The notes: generated from the sequence alone by a model not told the origin. A stretch of DNA of 64,000 nt from Adiantum capillus-veneris (GCA_014529385.2 CM043970.1:45662279-45726278), one strand, 5' to 3'; positions 1 through 11,603 are shown, numbered from the stretch's first letter. Translations and numbers: made by a program.

Positions 1-1047
1 ACTCCTCTCTTTCATCCTTTGTAAGTGTTGTAGATAACATACCTTCTAACATTCCTTCATATTCCACATTTTGGTTCTCTTGGGAACCTACCTCCTCCAA
101 ACCTTGAGAAGAGGTCTCTTGGTTGGTTGGCTTAAACCTTACCCCCATGACTTCGATGGAAGACTCCTCTTTAGTAATGCTGCCGCTACTTTCTTTTTCT
201 GATGTGTTATCGGTCCAATCTTCGTCCATCTCACTTTGAGATGATTCTTCGTGGAGCTCCTCTTGGTGTTTCTCCTTCATATCAAAGACTACCTTCTTAT
301 GATTGTCATGCCTACAAATTAATTTTCACTCTCCCAATCCTGCAAAGCTCGCATTTTCATTAGCCATGGTCTTCCTAGGATAAATGGATAACCATTTCCT
401 TTGGTAGACATAACATAAAAATCCACTGACTTCTTAATGCCAAAGGCCTCCACAAAAACATTTTTGCAAATGCCTACGCACCTAGCCTTGCTATTGTTTG
501 CCATCTTCACTTTGAGTTCAGGTGTCTCATGGATGTGCATGCCTAGTCTTTGCATGAGTCCCTCTGTCATGATGCAAATTTGTGCACCCCCATCCACTAG
601 ACGTTTCCTAACCAATCTTCCTTTGATGTAAGAGTCTAGCACCGGTGTAATGTCTTCATTCATTTCAGCATGTGCAATTTTTACAACAGGCACACTCTCT
701 TTTATCTTTATCCTAGTGCTAACTGCTTTCGTTAAATCTCTCCTAACTTGTGGGCATAATGCAAGAAACTGAGGCCATGAGATATCAGGACCCTTACCTC
801 TCATGTCTTGCAACAAGTTGTATGGAGCCATACCATGTCCAAGAGGAAAGTCTTGGAGATTTATACGACGTCGAGTCCTCTTAGCTTCCTTGGTCTCCTT
901 TGCCTTCTTGCTTCGTCCATGGTCACTCTGTGATGTGGCTCCTTCTTTCTCTTTACCTTTTCCTCGGCCACGCTCAATGCCATTTGCTTCCATGTCAACC
1001 TCATTTGAATTTGTCACCTCTACCACATGCACATTTGGATCTGGCAA
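1..1047 (-). pseudogene. E0 retropepsin-like protease and acidic linker
   Basis: The open stretch 319-1047 encodes a basic N-terminal part, then a retropepsin fold: the active-site segment reads VDGGAQICIMTEG (about residue 150) and the C-terminal signature reads FILGRPWL. Retropepsins cleave the Gag-Pol polyprotein of LTR retroelements. The canonical Asp-Ser/Thr-Gly is here Asp-Gly-Gly, a substitution also tolerated in some plant gypsy proteases. A stop at 319 and a frame change follow; from about 312 down to 1 another frame gives a Glu/Asp/Ser-rich linker that leads into RT outside the window. Confidence 0.75.
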
Positions 1048-1193
1048 AGGTGGAACTCCTTCTACCCCTTGTGTGGAGGTGGTCTTGCTCCATTTGGACT
1101 TTGTGGAAGCCTTGGTTGTTGACTAGTTCCTTCATCTGCATTCATCACTGGGTAGTTCAAGTCAGGTGTCCCTGGCTCCCCACGGGACCAAGG

Positions 1194-1239
1194 ACAATTA
1201 TACATCCCATGTCCAGACTCTCCGCAATTCCAACATTGC
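1194..1239 (-). other. E0 CCHC zinc knuckle
   Basis: Minus-strand translation gives CWNCGESGHGMYNC, a perfect C-x2-C-x4-H-x4-C zinc knuckle as found in the nucleocapsid part of retroelement Gag. It lies between the gag ORF and the protease ORF in a different frame from the gag ORF end at 1370, which shows that gag is frameshifted. Confidence 0.85.
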
Positions 1240-1369
1240 AAGACTCTCCTAGGTCGTGGTGGCTCTCTCTCTTCTGACTTCTTTGCTTGTCCCTTGGGAC
1301 CTACAGTTTGTGCAAGGTGAATTTACAAGTTACTTAAGGATTCATTTAACTTTTCAATTACCTCCGCTG

Positions 1370-2020
1370 TTACCTCAGGAATATCTCTAGATGCTGATGC
1401 TTGCAATATTCCTTAGGTCTAGCACCCTCTATTGGAACCTCTCCCCTTAGGCACTTGAGTTTTCTATACTTCTCAACAACCCTAATTTCAGTTGCATCAA
1501 AGGTAGCAGGTGCACCCGCCTCAACTTTTATCTTGAGAGGGGGAAAGAGACCGGCTATGAACCTCTCCTTCTTTAGGAACTCTACACCATCACCAGGGTT
1601 AGCAACATTTCTCACCCATACAGCCCAAAGACGTAGAAACTCTTGTTTATACATGTTGTAGTCATCTAAGTCTTTTTGTTTGTGAGAAACAATGTCTTGC
1701 CATAGCTTTTGAGTGTTTTGGGGATCAAAGAAGTATCTCTTGAAATGATTCATAACTTCCATGTAATTCCCTTTAACTTCCTCAGGCAAAGAGTGAAACC
1801 AAGTGGTAGCATCTTTCCTAAGGACCACCTCAAACATTTCTACACGTTCTTGATCAGTGACTATCCTCTTGATACGGCAAGACATCTTGAAATTTGCTAA
1901 AAATAATTTTGCATGCTCTCTAGGCTCTCCAAAGAAGAGAGGATATCCGGACATTTGACAACACGTTTTTTGTTTTTGTTTCTTGAAAAGATTTACACAA
2001 TAATATTTTCTAAATTGCAA
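1370..2020 (-). pseudogene. E0 Gag (retrotransposon gag domain, capsid part)
   Basis: 216-codon open frame with a typical plant gypsy Gag capsid segment (PF03732-like): the Trp-x-x-Ser/Leu-Pro motif (TTWFHSLPEEVKG), the following F-R/K-Y-F element and the YxxEFLRLW pattern. Gag proteins assemble the virus-like particle that packages element RNA. The frame ends at a stop at 1370, before the zinc knuckle. The true start is uncertain; the first Met is directly after a stop and the N-terminus is Lys/Gln-rich and atypical. Confidence 0.75.
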
Positions 2021-2525
2021 TCTATTCTACAACAAAATAAAAATATTCACAACAGATAACCTAAAGGCAGGATGACAGGGTTTGGTGACGCGAGAATTTC
2101 TCCTACTCTTTGGGCACCAAACATGAATACCATATGTTGTCTAATGGATTTTTCTAATAATTGCAATGTTTATTCTAATGTGTGGAGTGAAATGGAAGGG
2201 GAAAACCTCTATTCATGGGCCATTATCCATTGTCTATGCATGACCTAATGCTTAAAACAAAACAAAAATATAGACGTCCAAACTAAGGTCATACCTAATG
2301 AGAGGCAGAATAAAAGGATTTACCGAAGCGTTTATCTAAGCCAACCTAAGAGGACCTAAAATTCTACGAATTACACGTTGAAATTGCAACTTAGTACTAA
2401 CGATTATGTGCACCTTTTGCCTTGCAATGGGAATTAAAGGATCATACAAATTCTCGTGATTCATGCAAACTACTTGAATATGCTAAAGGTTGATCCTACA
2501 CAAAAATACACAAGCCCTCCTCAGT
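2021..2525 (-). other. E0 leader between primer site and gag
   Basis: About 500 bp of AT-rich non-coding sequence between the presumed primer-binding site and gag. This is the expected position of the 5' untranslated leader. I see no other feature here. Confidence 0.45.
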
Positions 2526-2535
2526 GGGGACACCA
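2526..2535 (-). promoter_or_regulatory. E0 primer-binding site (TGGTGTCCCC)
   Basis: On the minus strand TGGTGTCCCC follows an LTR end reading CCTCA plus a short spacer. The Tat family elements M1 and M2 have TGGTGCCCC in the same place, which supports the assignment. The primer tRNA cannot be named from this stretch alone. Confidence 0.5.
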
Positions 2536-2539
2536 AAAT

Positions 2540-4190
2540 TGAGGCCGTCCGGGGCGGGCAACAAGAGAGGCAACCTCTAAACACCCCTCAAGGCTCTCGT
2601 GCTGCTCAATTGGGGCTGGGGCAACCACAAGCACAAACACAACAACAAACCCACAGCTAAACCCAACAAGATAGGGGCACCACCTAGTTATGGTATGCGA
2701 ACTAGGACGCAAAAGAGTTTTTTTCACAACCAAGAAGATGCGCCACAAAACACACACACGCAACCTCACACCAAGACACACACAAAATGGGGACCAGAGA
2801 GAGCTAGAGCAAGGGGAAGAGAGAGAGGAATGGATCTTGCGTAATACCTTATTTGTGACTTGCAAATGGAGATGGCTCGTTATGATGCTATCGTAGAGCT
2901 TGTACAAAACTAACTCAATGCTTAGTGAATGCTAAACATTGCCAACACACACACACTGTCTTAGGGTGTGGGAGACCTCTCACCACAATACCCTCTTACA
3001 ATGGACATAAAATTGGCAATGAAAACACACTAAAACACTTTCTAAACCAAGATCAAACAATAGAAACATCAAAATACACAAGTCAGCTTGAATTCACCAC
3101 ACTGTATCGCACAAGTGAAAGGACGAAGATTTGAACGTCGAATCACGCCTTTGATGCACCAAACCTCAATTTATTGACGACGGAGGAACATATACAATAG
3201 TGGTTTTGAGATTTTGAACTCACACTCTCTCACTTGCAATGTGTAGCTTGAAAACTTCTCTCACACCAAAGTGAAGCTCACAAAGTGGTTGCTACAAAAA
3301 TCACCAAAATTTTTGAGGTGATTATTCAGCTCTTGGTCCACATTTTCTCTTTTGACCACTGCTTCAAATTCGGAGTGGAGATGGATATAAAAAATCCCAC
3401 CAAAATACCTGTTTTTCTTCACAAAAAAGTCTTGAGTGGCCCCACTTTTGTTGAATTTACATATGGCTCCAAAGGTGAGCCCCTCCTTGCATGAGAGCAT
3501 GACCTAATTAATTCTTAGGGATTTGAAAAATATGCATGGTTGTGGATTATGCATAAATATAATACATGGATATGATGGAAAAAGACAGGTTAGTATATAT
3601 AAACTATTCATAGAATCTAGAATAGTGTCAGCTATATATAAATATAAAATGAAAAAAAGAGATATATGAAAATATAAGGAATCAAATGAGGGGACCCTCA
3701 TTTGTTCTTATTGAAGTATATTTATTTACAAGAGATAAGAAAAAATACCTCTAGGAAATAGGAATTTAGTGAAAGGCAATGACTGATGGTGGTGAAAGGT
3801 ATTTTTGAGATTTTTCCTTGGAGTGGATTCTCACAAAAAATAAGAGAAACTTGTGTGAATATATTTTTATATGGAATAACAAGTATGCAAAATGGTAAGA
3901 AAATTGTGGTAATGGTGAGTCAATGTACATAGCATACATAGGAAAATAACGCACACCTAGATATAAAAATTTAAATAAATACCAAAATAATTATGAAAAT
4001 TCCTTATATTTAGGTCCTATATACAATGCAATATTTACACACAAATGGACCACAATATATTTTATTTTTGAATTTATTTAAATTTTTTGGCTCAACTAGC
4101 CCAAATTACTAGGTAGCTAAGGGTTTTAAGGAGATATGGGAAAAATTCCCTAACTCACACACGCCTATGCACAGTGAAAAGGTAAGAATA
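2540..4190 (-). repeat. E0 presumed 5' LTR (far boundary uncertain)
   Basis: Begins with TG on the plus side immediately next to the E0 primer site, so in element orientation it ends in CA. It has no credible coding sequence and becomes very AT-rich after 3500. The outer boundary is not visible because the second LTR is outside the window. I place it before about 4190, where text similar to the palindrome-bearing array begins. Estimated length of 1.5-1.65 kb is inference. Confidence 0.4.
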
Positions 4191-4780
4191 GCCACAGTGT
4201 TTAGGTGATTTTGGTAGGGTGAGGTAACTCACTATGGCAATTACGGAGAGCCAAAAAACGGCTAAAGTCTCAAGGGGCATCTGGAGACCAAAACTAAAAA
4301 TTCTAAGTGCACCATGTGTTTAGAAGGGGGGTTTTACCCCAAGTATACATTGAAACTAGAGTTTTGACCAACTCTTGACACCCAAAAGACAAAAGAAGGA
4401 GTGTCTGAAATAGAAAATAGAAAAGCTTGAGATTTTGAGCACATTTTTGCGTGAAAATTGGTAGAAGTTCTTGAAAACTAGTGCTAGACATACACTTGGG
4501 GATGCTTGTGAATGAAAACTATCCAAAATATCATCAATAGACATCATATGTGTATGAAGTATCAAGGGTGATTTTGGCAGCAATTTTGATCTTTTGACAT
4601 TATACACATCTTCTGCATGTTGTGTTGAGCACACCCATCAAATCTCATATCATTTGGACATATAGATTGAGAGTTAAGGGGATTTTACTCTTGCTGTGAG
4701 GACATATTCTTGTTCCACACACTAAGGGACACCTTTGGTAGAAACATAACTTAAATCTGAGCAAAACACTTTATACGCAT
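4190..4780. repeat. Palindrome-bearing non-coding array, left part
   Basis: Non-coding sequence sharing phrases with 21735-22416 and 30262-30560, for example 'agagaccaaaa', 'ggacatattcttgtt' and 'ctgagc..aaaacacttta'. It contains a degenerate palindromic motif at 4539-4562 and a left half-motif ending at 4780, exactly where a Tat-family LTR begins. I read it as the pre-existing DNA into which the Tat elements inserted. Units are too diverged to give a clean period; distances between motifs elsewhere are about 270 bp. Confidence 0.5.
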
Positions 4781-5886
4781 TGTTAGCGTGCAAACAAGAA
4801 GGAAAATGAATGCCCCTATAGCCTTGCACGAGCTACCCCGTCGGAACGAAGAACTATTGCACGACCAAAAACACCTGTGGTAAACACCTGTAGAGATTTA
4901 TGAAAAACCCTCCAAGCATGGAACACACTCAAAATCATGAGAAACAAAGGACATCATGACAAATCTCGTCTCGTGGAGATGTCTGTAGAGTATCTATAGG
5001 CAAAAAACAGAGAAGAAACGAAGAAGTTATGGCCGCTCGCATGGAGATGTCCTTTTTCTTGCTAAAAAAAGAGCTCTCTGGAAGTTTTTTCAGGTCTGCA
5101 CATAATTGCAGCTATTAAAATGGGGGATTTTTTTGGCTCTTATCCCAAGGATTTCCTCTCTCCTCTTAGTCGACATGGTTCTCTCTTTAGGCATCTTCTA
5201 ATTGGTCCAATTTTGGCATTTTTGGGGTGAAAAATGACCTGTCAGTGATCCTTTGACCAAGGAATCGGGTGGGGGCAAGTGTTCGGGGACCAAAAAAAGT
5301 GGCCAAGCGCCTGGGCAACTAGTGTGGACTGAAAATTTTGCCATCCCCTTCCCCATGAGCCTACGAGTCCCCATAGCCAAGCCTTGAGAGAGCTCCTCTC
5401 ACCTTTGATACACCATAATGGGCTCCCAAAGTGCCCTTTTCCCCCTCCACTTTCCCCTTTTCTCTTCCCATGTGGGATAACTCCCATGCCACATGGCAAC
5501 CTCCTCCCAAGCCCCAAATATTCCAGCTCTCTCCCTAAGCATAAGAACTTCTCAGACATATTTCCCCGAGGCATAACTTGCTACTCTGGTCACCAAATGA
5601 TATACCGCAACACACGGCTCAAAGCCCATCACCTCGGCTATCTCCATAAATATAAAACTTCAGCATTTCTAATGTTAGCCCCCAAGTTGGCCTAGTTGCC
5701 CTTCTCGCATGCACCTGCAATCACCTTCTAAGTTGAGACCGCCCGCTTGGGATGCTCATAACTCATGATGTACAAGTCCGATTCACAAGCTATAAAGCAC
5801 AACTGAAAATACTTATTAAAAACCATATTTTGGAGTCTTCAACAACCCAAAACACTAGCATTCAAGCTTGGAAAAATCACGCCTTT
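4781..5886 (-). repeat. Truncated solo LTR of the Tat gypsy family
   Basis: Starts TGTTAGCGTGCAAACAAG, like the LTRs at 5997, 20494, 22417 and 29323, and runs parallel to them up to about 5886 ('ttcaagcttggaaaaatcac'). The last 120-130 bp present in the complete LTRs, including the ...ATGCATGACA end, is missing. It has no internal region next to it, so it is a solo LTR that later lost one end. Confidence 0.75.
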
Positions 5887-5996
5887 TCTCAAAAAGTGTC
5901 AAAATTCAATTCTGCAAGTTGCTGTGAGTTGCTAGTGTAGTGAGGAACCTCTGGAATGAAACTCACTTCATTTTGACCAGTTAGACTTCATATGTG
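5887..5996. repeat. Array remnant between solo LTR and M1
   Basis: About 110 bp that resembles 22305-22416: both carry 'tcctcaaaaa.tgtc.aaattgaattctg', 'gagttgct' and a terminal motif AGACTT.ATA. It ends in the left half-motif at 5983-5996, where the M1 LTR begins. Confidence 0.6.
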
Positions 5997-7196
5997 TTTC
6001 TAGCATGCAAACAAGAAGGAAAATGAGAACCTCTATTGCCTTGCACACACCACACCGTCGGAAGAAAACACCATAAAGCTTCGAAAAACGCCTATGACAA
6101 ACACCTATAAAGTTGGGTGGGAAACATCCCTAACCCAAACCATGATTAAAATTGCTGAAAACCAAGACCATAAAGATGAATCTCGTGTCATGTAGACCTC
6201 CTTAGAGTATCCATATGCTTGATTCCGACAATAGACAAGAGAGTTACAAGCTTTCGAAGTTGGGGTATCTCTCAAAAGCTCCAAAAAAGCTAGTCTCTGT
6301 TAGAAAAAAGGATGTGCAGGGAATTGCAACTATTAAAAAGGGGGAATTTTTGGCTCTTATCCTAAAGAATTTTCTCTCTCCTCTTAGCCGACATGGTTCT
6401 CTCCTTGGGCACCTTTTAATTGGTCCAATTTTGGCCTTTTTTGGGTGAAAAATGAGCTGTCAATGACCATTTGACCAAGGAATGGGGTGGGGCAGTGGGA
6501 ACTCACAAAATGCACCATCTCCTTCCCCATGAGCCCACGCCCCCATAGCCTAGCCTTGAGAGAGCTCCTTTCACCTTTGATACACCATAATGGGCACCCA
6601 AAGTGCCCTATGTACCCTCCACTTTCCCCTTTCCTCTTCCCATATGGGAGTACTTCCATGCCACATGGAAACTCTCCCCAAGCTTCCCAACTTCCCCAAA
6701 AATTCCCAGCTTCTCCCAAAGCATGAGAGGACTTCTCGGACAATTTTCCCCGAAGCATACCTTGCTGCTCCGGTAACCAAATGACGCAGCGTAACACACG
6801 GCTCGAAGCCCATCACCTCGGCTATCTCAAGAAATATAAAACTTCAGCATTTCTAATCTTAGACCCCAAGTTGGCCTAGTTTCCCTTCTCGCATGCACCT
6901 GCAATCACCCATTAAGTTGAGACCGCCCGCTTCGGATGTTCATAACTCATGATGTACAAGCCCGATTCAGAAGCTATAAAGCACGACTGAAAATACTTAT
7001 TAAAACCATATTTTGGAGTCTTGAACAACCCAAAACATTAGCATTCAAGATTGGCAAAATCACACCTTTGTACATGAATTTTTACAAGGCCACTTCGAAA
7101 ACTTGCAGGGCTATGTACACATATATACATGAGGCTAGTGGGCAAGCTTTTTGGCATGACTTGATGACTTCATGCTTATCCAAAAAATGCATGACA
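5997..7196 (-). repeat. M1 3' LTR
   Basis: About 1.2 kb, running parallel to 20494-21734. On the plus strand it ends ATGCATGACA at 7196, so the element-sense LTR starts TGTCATGCAT. The outer end reads TTTCTAGCATGC rather than TGTTAGCATGC, so the terminal dinucleotide is mutated or displaced by one or two bases. A G-rich purine tract in element sense (plus 7197-7225, tagcttgccaacccccccttg) abuts it, as expected of a polypurine tract. Confidence 0.8.
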
Positions 7197-7261
7197 TAGC
7201 TTGCCAACCCCCCCTTGCCTGCTTAGTCATTCATGACAAGCAAAGGTCCCTAGGGTGAACA

Positions 7262-8468
7262 ATTGCTTCATTTCATCCCCAAAAACTCATCTACATCCTC
7301 ATATGTCTCAACATTGTCTCCCTCCATTGATAACATTTCATCTGTCACAATTGTCATCAATCGCACCAGATATTTCTTCAATCTATAACCATTAACTCAA
7401 TATTTATGCTGTGCACCACCCAAATCAGCCAACTGATATGTGCCATTATGAAATTTATTCACAACAATAAAAGGACCCTCCCATTTGATTTGAAACTTCT
7501 TTTGAAAGGTATTATCCAACTTACTATTGTATCGCAACACCAAATCACCCTTTTCAATTTTCTTATCCTCCACACATTCATTGGCTTTTAGTTGAGCCCT
7601 CTTTGACACTTCCTCGTAGTAACTCAAAGCTAAAACTCTATCCAATTGCAAGCATTGTAAATCCAATAAACTTTTCTGCCATACATTTGTTTCCTCCTCA
7701 TCTTCCAATGACAATAATTTGAGAGCAGGAATTTCCACTTCAATTGAAAATAAAGCTTCCTTGCCATAAACCAAGTGGTAAGGGAAAAATCTTGTGCTTG
7801 TTTTGATAGCAGTTATGTAGGCCCATAACGCACAAGGCAACTTTGAATCCCAAGTCTTCCCATGTGTCTGAGTCATCTTTGTTAAGATCTTTACCAACTC
7901 TCTATTGAATCTTTCATTAAGACCATTGCATTGTGGATAATAGGGAGAACTGTACCTATGCTGTGTCTTGAGCTTTTCGCATAAGAAATCAAACAGCTCT
8001 CCTCTAAATCCTGGTCCTCTATCAGAAAGGAGCTCTAGTAGCACACCAAATTTGCAACATATGTACTCATAAAAAAATTTCCCCATCTCTTTACTAGTAA
8101 TCTATTTGACAGCCTTGGCTTCTGCCCATCGTGATAAATAATCCATTGCTGTCAAGATGTAAGCATTTCTTTTGCTAGTCCTAGGTAAGGGTCCAATGGT
8201 ATCGAGACCCCATTTCTCAAACACGTCAAAAGCTAGAATTGTCTTTCGCAATTCAGGCCTCAAAATTCTCTTTCCCTTTCCTTCGATAAGGCAAACATGA
8301 CTTGCACCAATGATTAACATCCCGTTGAATACTTGGCCATATATAACCTTCTTGCAAGAACTTATGCAACATGATCTTCATAGCAAAATGGCCTCCACAA
8401 GATTCTTCATGATTTTCTTCTAGGATTTTGTAAATTTCCTCTTTCCAAGGCACATGACGCAAAACCAA
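7262..8468 (-). pseudogene. M1 integrase
   Basis: Gypsy integrase in pieces. 8253-8468 holds the H2C2 zinc-binding part (ENHEESCGGH followed by CKSC). 8102-8320 holds the first catalytic Asp in the segment GLDTIGPLP. 7397-8086 holds the second Asp (LSDRGPGF) and the catalytic Glu (NGLNERFNRE), then the GPF/Y-type C-terminal part (KWEGPFIVVNKF). A single in-frame TAG at 8102-8104 separates the last two pieces (reading continues in the same frame as ITSKEMGKF), and a frame change precedes 8320. Integrase inserts the cDNA into the genome. Confidence 0.85.
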
Positions 8469-8506
8469 ATCACCTCCTTTATGTAAAGCACATTATCAAG
8501 CATTTT

Positions 8507-9165
8507 TTATTTCCTGGCTTTCCTTATGAACGCATACTTTTTAGAAGAGGGTAAATCTTCAGGTAGAACACTTGTCAATAGAAAATCCACTTCCTTTGAT
8601 AAGATTTCCCTCCCATGATATAAAGGAGCATTTGCCTTTACCACAAACACACAAGTGATCATCTCTTGAACATCATCATGAGCTTCTTCATTTAGAGACC
8701 TCTCAATATGCTGCAAACTCCATGCTTCAAGCTTTTTGAGCAACGCTTTCACTTTGAAGCACAAGTTCTTTAGTTTAGGGTTCTTATTCTTCCATACTCC
8801 CAACACTTGCTTCACAACCAACAAAGCGTCTCCTTTAATTTGCAAGCGTCTAATTCCCAATTGTAAGCCAATATGCAAACCACCTTCAAGAGCCATGTAT
8901 TCATCTTCATTCTTACTTTTGGCATCAAGGTTCAGCCCTTGCTTTCTCATAAGCTTCCCTTGTTCATCATAAATGACAATGCCTCTTGAAGCAGCAGCAT
9001 GACTTCTTTGATAAGAACCATCAAAGTATAACAATGAAGCATTAGAGATGGCAAGAGTCTGAACTTCCTTTTTTTGCACCACCTCTTCTTTGAACAAAAC
9101 TGGAGTATCCTTATAAGTGAGAAGATCTGCTAGGATAGCCCGAGTACTTTCTTTCACCAAAAAGG
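8507..9165 (-). pseudogene. M1 archaeal-type RNase H (second RNase H)
   Basis: 217 codons with an RNase HI fold of the archaeal/plant type: LLYFDGSYQRS (first Asp), NEDEYMALEGGL (Glu), KGDALLVVKQVLG (second Asp) and an HIERSLNEEAH end. It lies between the normal gypsy RNase H and integrase, the position of the extra RNase H acquired by plant Tat-clade elements. M2 has the same domain at 24904-25640. The usual xNNEAEY is NEDEY here. Confidence 0.85.
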
Positions 9166-10535
9166 TGAACTAAAACTCCTGGAGCTCAATAACCCACTTC
9201 ATCACTGTTTTTGATATATTTGAATATTGAACAGCTGGGGAAGCAATGAATAACTGGTGAGAAAGGTGAATGACTTTTGCAGCAAGTAGTGTTTGAATCG
9301 TCTGCAAGCATAAACCATACTGGTCATCACCAATTCAATTTCAAAAAATCTCTTTCATGAGGAGTCTTGACTATGCTAGCATAATGAACAGGCTTCATAT
9401 ATTGAGATTCCTTCCCCCTTTGCAATAACATAGCTCCAATAACATCATCTCCCACTGATGGGTTGACATAAAACTCCTTTTTCCAGTGAGGAGCTTGCAT
9501 AATAGGTAACGTACTCAAAACCTCTTTAACTTGGTCAAAAACATCGTCACAGTCATGAGACCACTCCAAGGGATCATTCTTAACTGTTTGCTGCGATGGA
9601 TACAACAACTGTGATACCAAAGGTATGAAACGAGATAGATATTTAACTATCTGTATGAAAGTGGCCAACTGTCTGGTATCTTTTGGAGATGACAGTAACA
9701 ACAAAGCCTCCACTTTCTTTGGATCTGATTCAATATATCCCATTTTTTGAAATTACATGCCCAAGAAGCTTCACCTGTGGCTGTGCCAAATGACATTTTT
9801 TAGGATTGAGCTGACCCCCGCATTGATCATACTTGGCAAAAGTCATTTCAAGCTTCTAAACATGCTCTTTTCTTAAACTGTATATGCAGAAATCATCTAT
9901 GAACCCTTTGACAAACTTTCCAAGGAATGGGGTAAGGACCCAATCCACATTCCTTTCAAAAGCTCCAGGCCCATTTGTCAACCCAAAAGGAAGGCAGCAA
10001 AAGTAGAAACAACCCCATGGCGTGATAAAAGTAGTCTTTTTCGGTCTTCAGAAGTAAGGATAAGCTGAAAGTATCCTAAATACCCATCACAGACACTGTA
10101 TCTTTCAAAACCAGCCACTGCATCTAATAATTGATCAATAAAAGGCAAAGGGTAAGGATCTTTCTTGGTCACCGCATTAAGTGGCTTGTAATCAACACAA
10201 ACTCTATAACACCCATCTTTCTTTGGGGTGACTACTACAGAGCTCACCCATTCAGCATTATCCACTGGTACAATGAACCCTGCATCCAAAATCTTATCCA
10301 ATTATTCCTTTAAGGCATTCATCTGCTCCTTGCCCATCCTCCTTAACTTCTGTTTGATTGGTTTTGCCCCTTCAACTAGCTCGATCTTCACAGGATCCCC
10401 AACAAAACCCCTTATTTCTTGATATGAGGTAATGAAAAGATTTGGAAACCTATCCAACATTGCTAAGTACTCCTTTCTCTCTCCTTGTGTCAAATTAGTA
10501 CTCAGCATCTTTTGGACCAACTCTTGCTTCACTGG
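9165..10535 (-). pseudogene. M1 reverse transcriptase and first RNase H
   Basis: RT pieces at 10302-10532 and 9978-10301 are in one frame, separated by a single TAA at 10302-10304; they hold FIVPVDNAEWVSSVVV and the VCVDYKPLN motif. A frameshift near 10040 moves the palm (LPFGLTNGPGAFER, FIDDFCIYS) to another frame. 9327-9743 holds the thumb and the first RNase H, where the usual catalytic YxDAS is YVNPSVGDD. The loss of that Asp is shared with M2, so it is ancestral to the family rather than decay of this copy. Confidence 0.85.
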
Positions 10536-10541
10536 CAGTTC

Positions 10542-10918
10542 CTATTTAGGTTGCATCAACTCTTCAAGCTGCTCTAAATGGCTTGAAGAATTTATATTCT
10601 CTGATATTTGCAACACCACTAGTTTCTTTCTGCTCCTTATCCAACAACAAGAATGACACTTCACCCTCACCACTGGAACTCGAAGTGGTGCTACTTTCCG
10701 AGTCTTCAGAACTATCATCACTGGTAGTTTCTGACTCATCATTCTCACTCACACTTATAATCAGACTAGTGAGTTAAGCCGCTTGCAAACAAAAAAACCG
10801 GGATTGGATTCCCTTAGGCTAGGCATAAGCCCTGGAAACACTTTCTTCAAGTTCCATAGAATGTTTGGTAGTCATATCAAACACTTTCTTTTCACCCTTC
10901 TTGCCATGCACACCGATA
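10542..10918 (-). pseudogene. M1 acidic protease-RT linker
   Basis: Ser/Asp/Glu-rich linker (SENDESETTSDDSSEDSES at 10700-10752) followed, going upstream in element sense, by VFDMTT-K at 10851-10900, matching M2 at 27060-27240. A 90 bp segment (about 10754-10843) that is absent from M2 splits the two parts. The match ends at 10918, where the truncated copia A LTR begins. Confidence 0.75.
10754..10843. other. 90 bp insertion in M1 linker
   Basis: M2 reads continuously from CACTCACA to TCTTCAAGTTCC, whereas M1 has about 90 extra bases between the same two phrases. I see no terminal repeats long enough to name an element, and no similarity to other parts of the window. Confidence 0.55.
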
Positions 10919-11076
10919 GAGTGCGAGAAGAAGAGCACGACGATATGGTGAACTCGCTCTACTATAATGTGTAGAGCATAGTGAGTTCTTATTAGGTTTT
11001 TACAAAAGAATATGTGTACATACCTGGCGGCCCGTCCACTTACCTGGGCGACCACATTGGGCTTTATACCCCAACA
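10919..11076 (-). repeat. Copia A 3' LTR, outer end truncated
   Basis: Matches the split 5' LTR from 'agagtgcgagaagaagagcacg' to '...ataccccaaca' at 11076; in element sense it starts TGTTGGGGTATAAAG. The first 30 or so plus-strand bases of the 5' LTR copy (16212-16240) are absent, so the outer end was lost with neighbouring M1 DNA. Relative to the 5' LTR it has an extra 11-12 bp (ctgggcgacca). It is uninterrupted at GTTCTTATTAGG (10983-10995), so it preserves the empty site for copia B. Confidence 0.9.
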
Positions 11077-11094
11077 ACCTCCCACTTAAAGTCC
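11077..11094 (-). promoter_or_regulatory. Copia A polypurine tract
   Basis: In element sense GGACTTTAAGTGGGAGGT lies directly before the LTR start TGTTGGGG. A purine-rich tract at this place primes plus-strand DNA synthesis. Copia B has the same AAGTGGGAGGT before its 3' LTR. Confidence 0.8.
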
Positions 11095-11165
11095 AATGTG
11101 GTACTTTAAGTGTGAGAGAAGCTACTATACAAGCTAATATACAAGAGATGTAGAGAAGTGATGTA

Positions 11166-11603
11166 CTACCCTACACGTAACTGCTTGCGAAAATGCACAA
11201 AGCTCTCTGAGGGAAGTCCTTTTGTAAGTAGATCAGCAGGATTTTCTGTGGTGTGAACTTTGACAAGCTGAAGTTGCTTATCCTCGAGCATTTCCTTGAT
11301 GAAATGATACTTCACATCCACATGCTTTGTCTTTGAGTGATAAACTGGATTGCGAGCCAATTGTATAGCACTTTGACTATCACAATATAACACAGGTATC
11401 TCTTCTTTGATTCCCAAATCTGTTACTACTCGATTAAGCCAAATTGATTCTTTGCATGCCTCTGATGCTGCAACATATTCAGCCTCTGTAGTAGACTGAG
11501 TAACACAATCTTGTAATCTAGAACGCCATGATACTGCTCCACCAGCCAATGTAAAGACATACCCTGACGTAGACCTTTGGTTGTCTAAGTCACCTGCATA
11601 ATC
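11166..11603 (-). CDS. Copia A RNase H (C-terminal part of Pol)
   Basis: Continues the Pol frame after a single TGA at 11604-11606. Reading through it gives the expected GFTD-stop-DYAGDLDNQRSTSGYVF, then TQSTTEAEYVAASEA and the ending NPADLLTKGLPSESF, all typical of the copia RNase H C-terminus. The first 18 codons after the stop (11550-11603) are open but lack a Met. RNase H removes the RNA template during reverse transcription. Confidence 0.85.
   Translation of the reverse strand, partial: DYAGDLDNQRSTSGYVFTLAGGAVSWRSRLQDCVTQSTTEAEYVAASEACKESIWLNRVVTDLGIKEEIPVLYCDSQSAIQLARNPVYHSKTKHVDVKYHFIKEMLEDKQLQLVKVHTTENPADLLTKGLPSESFVHFRKQLRVG

Larger units (their letters stand above)
1..2535 (-). 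mobile_element. E0: Ty3/gypsy retrotransposon, internal region (5' part only)
   Basis: Minus-strand gypsy element whose gag, zinc knuckle, protease and acidic linker occur in the usual order, reading from about 2020 down to 1. The RT and everything 3' of it lie outside the window. The reading frame is broken at least twice, near 1370 and near 319, so the copy is non-functional. Its acidic linker resembles the linker after the protease of M2 (27.1 kb), but its gag is different, so it is a related but separate family. Confidence 0.8.

Noticed and set aside
10131-10656. Plus-strand open frames of 60-76 codons over the M1 RT
   Set aside because: Reverse-strand shadows of the RT coding sequence.
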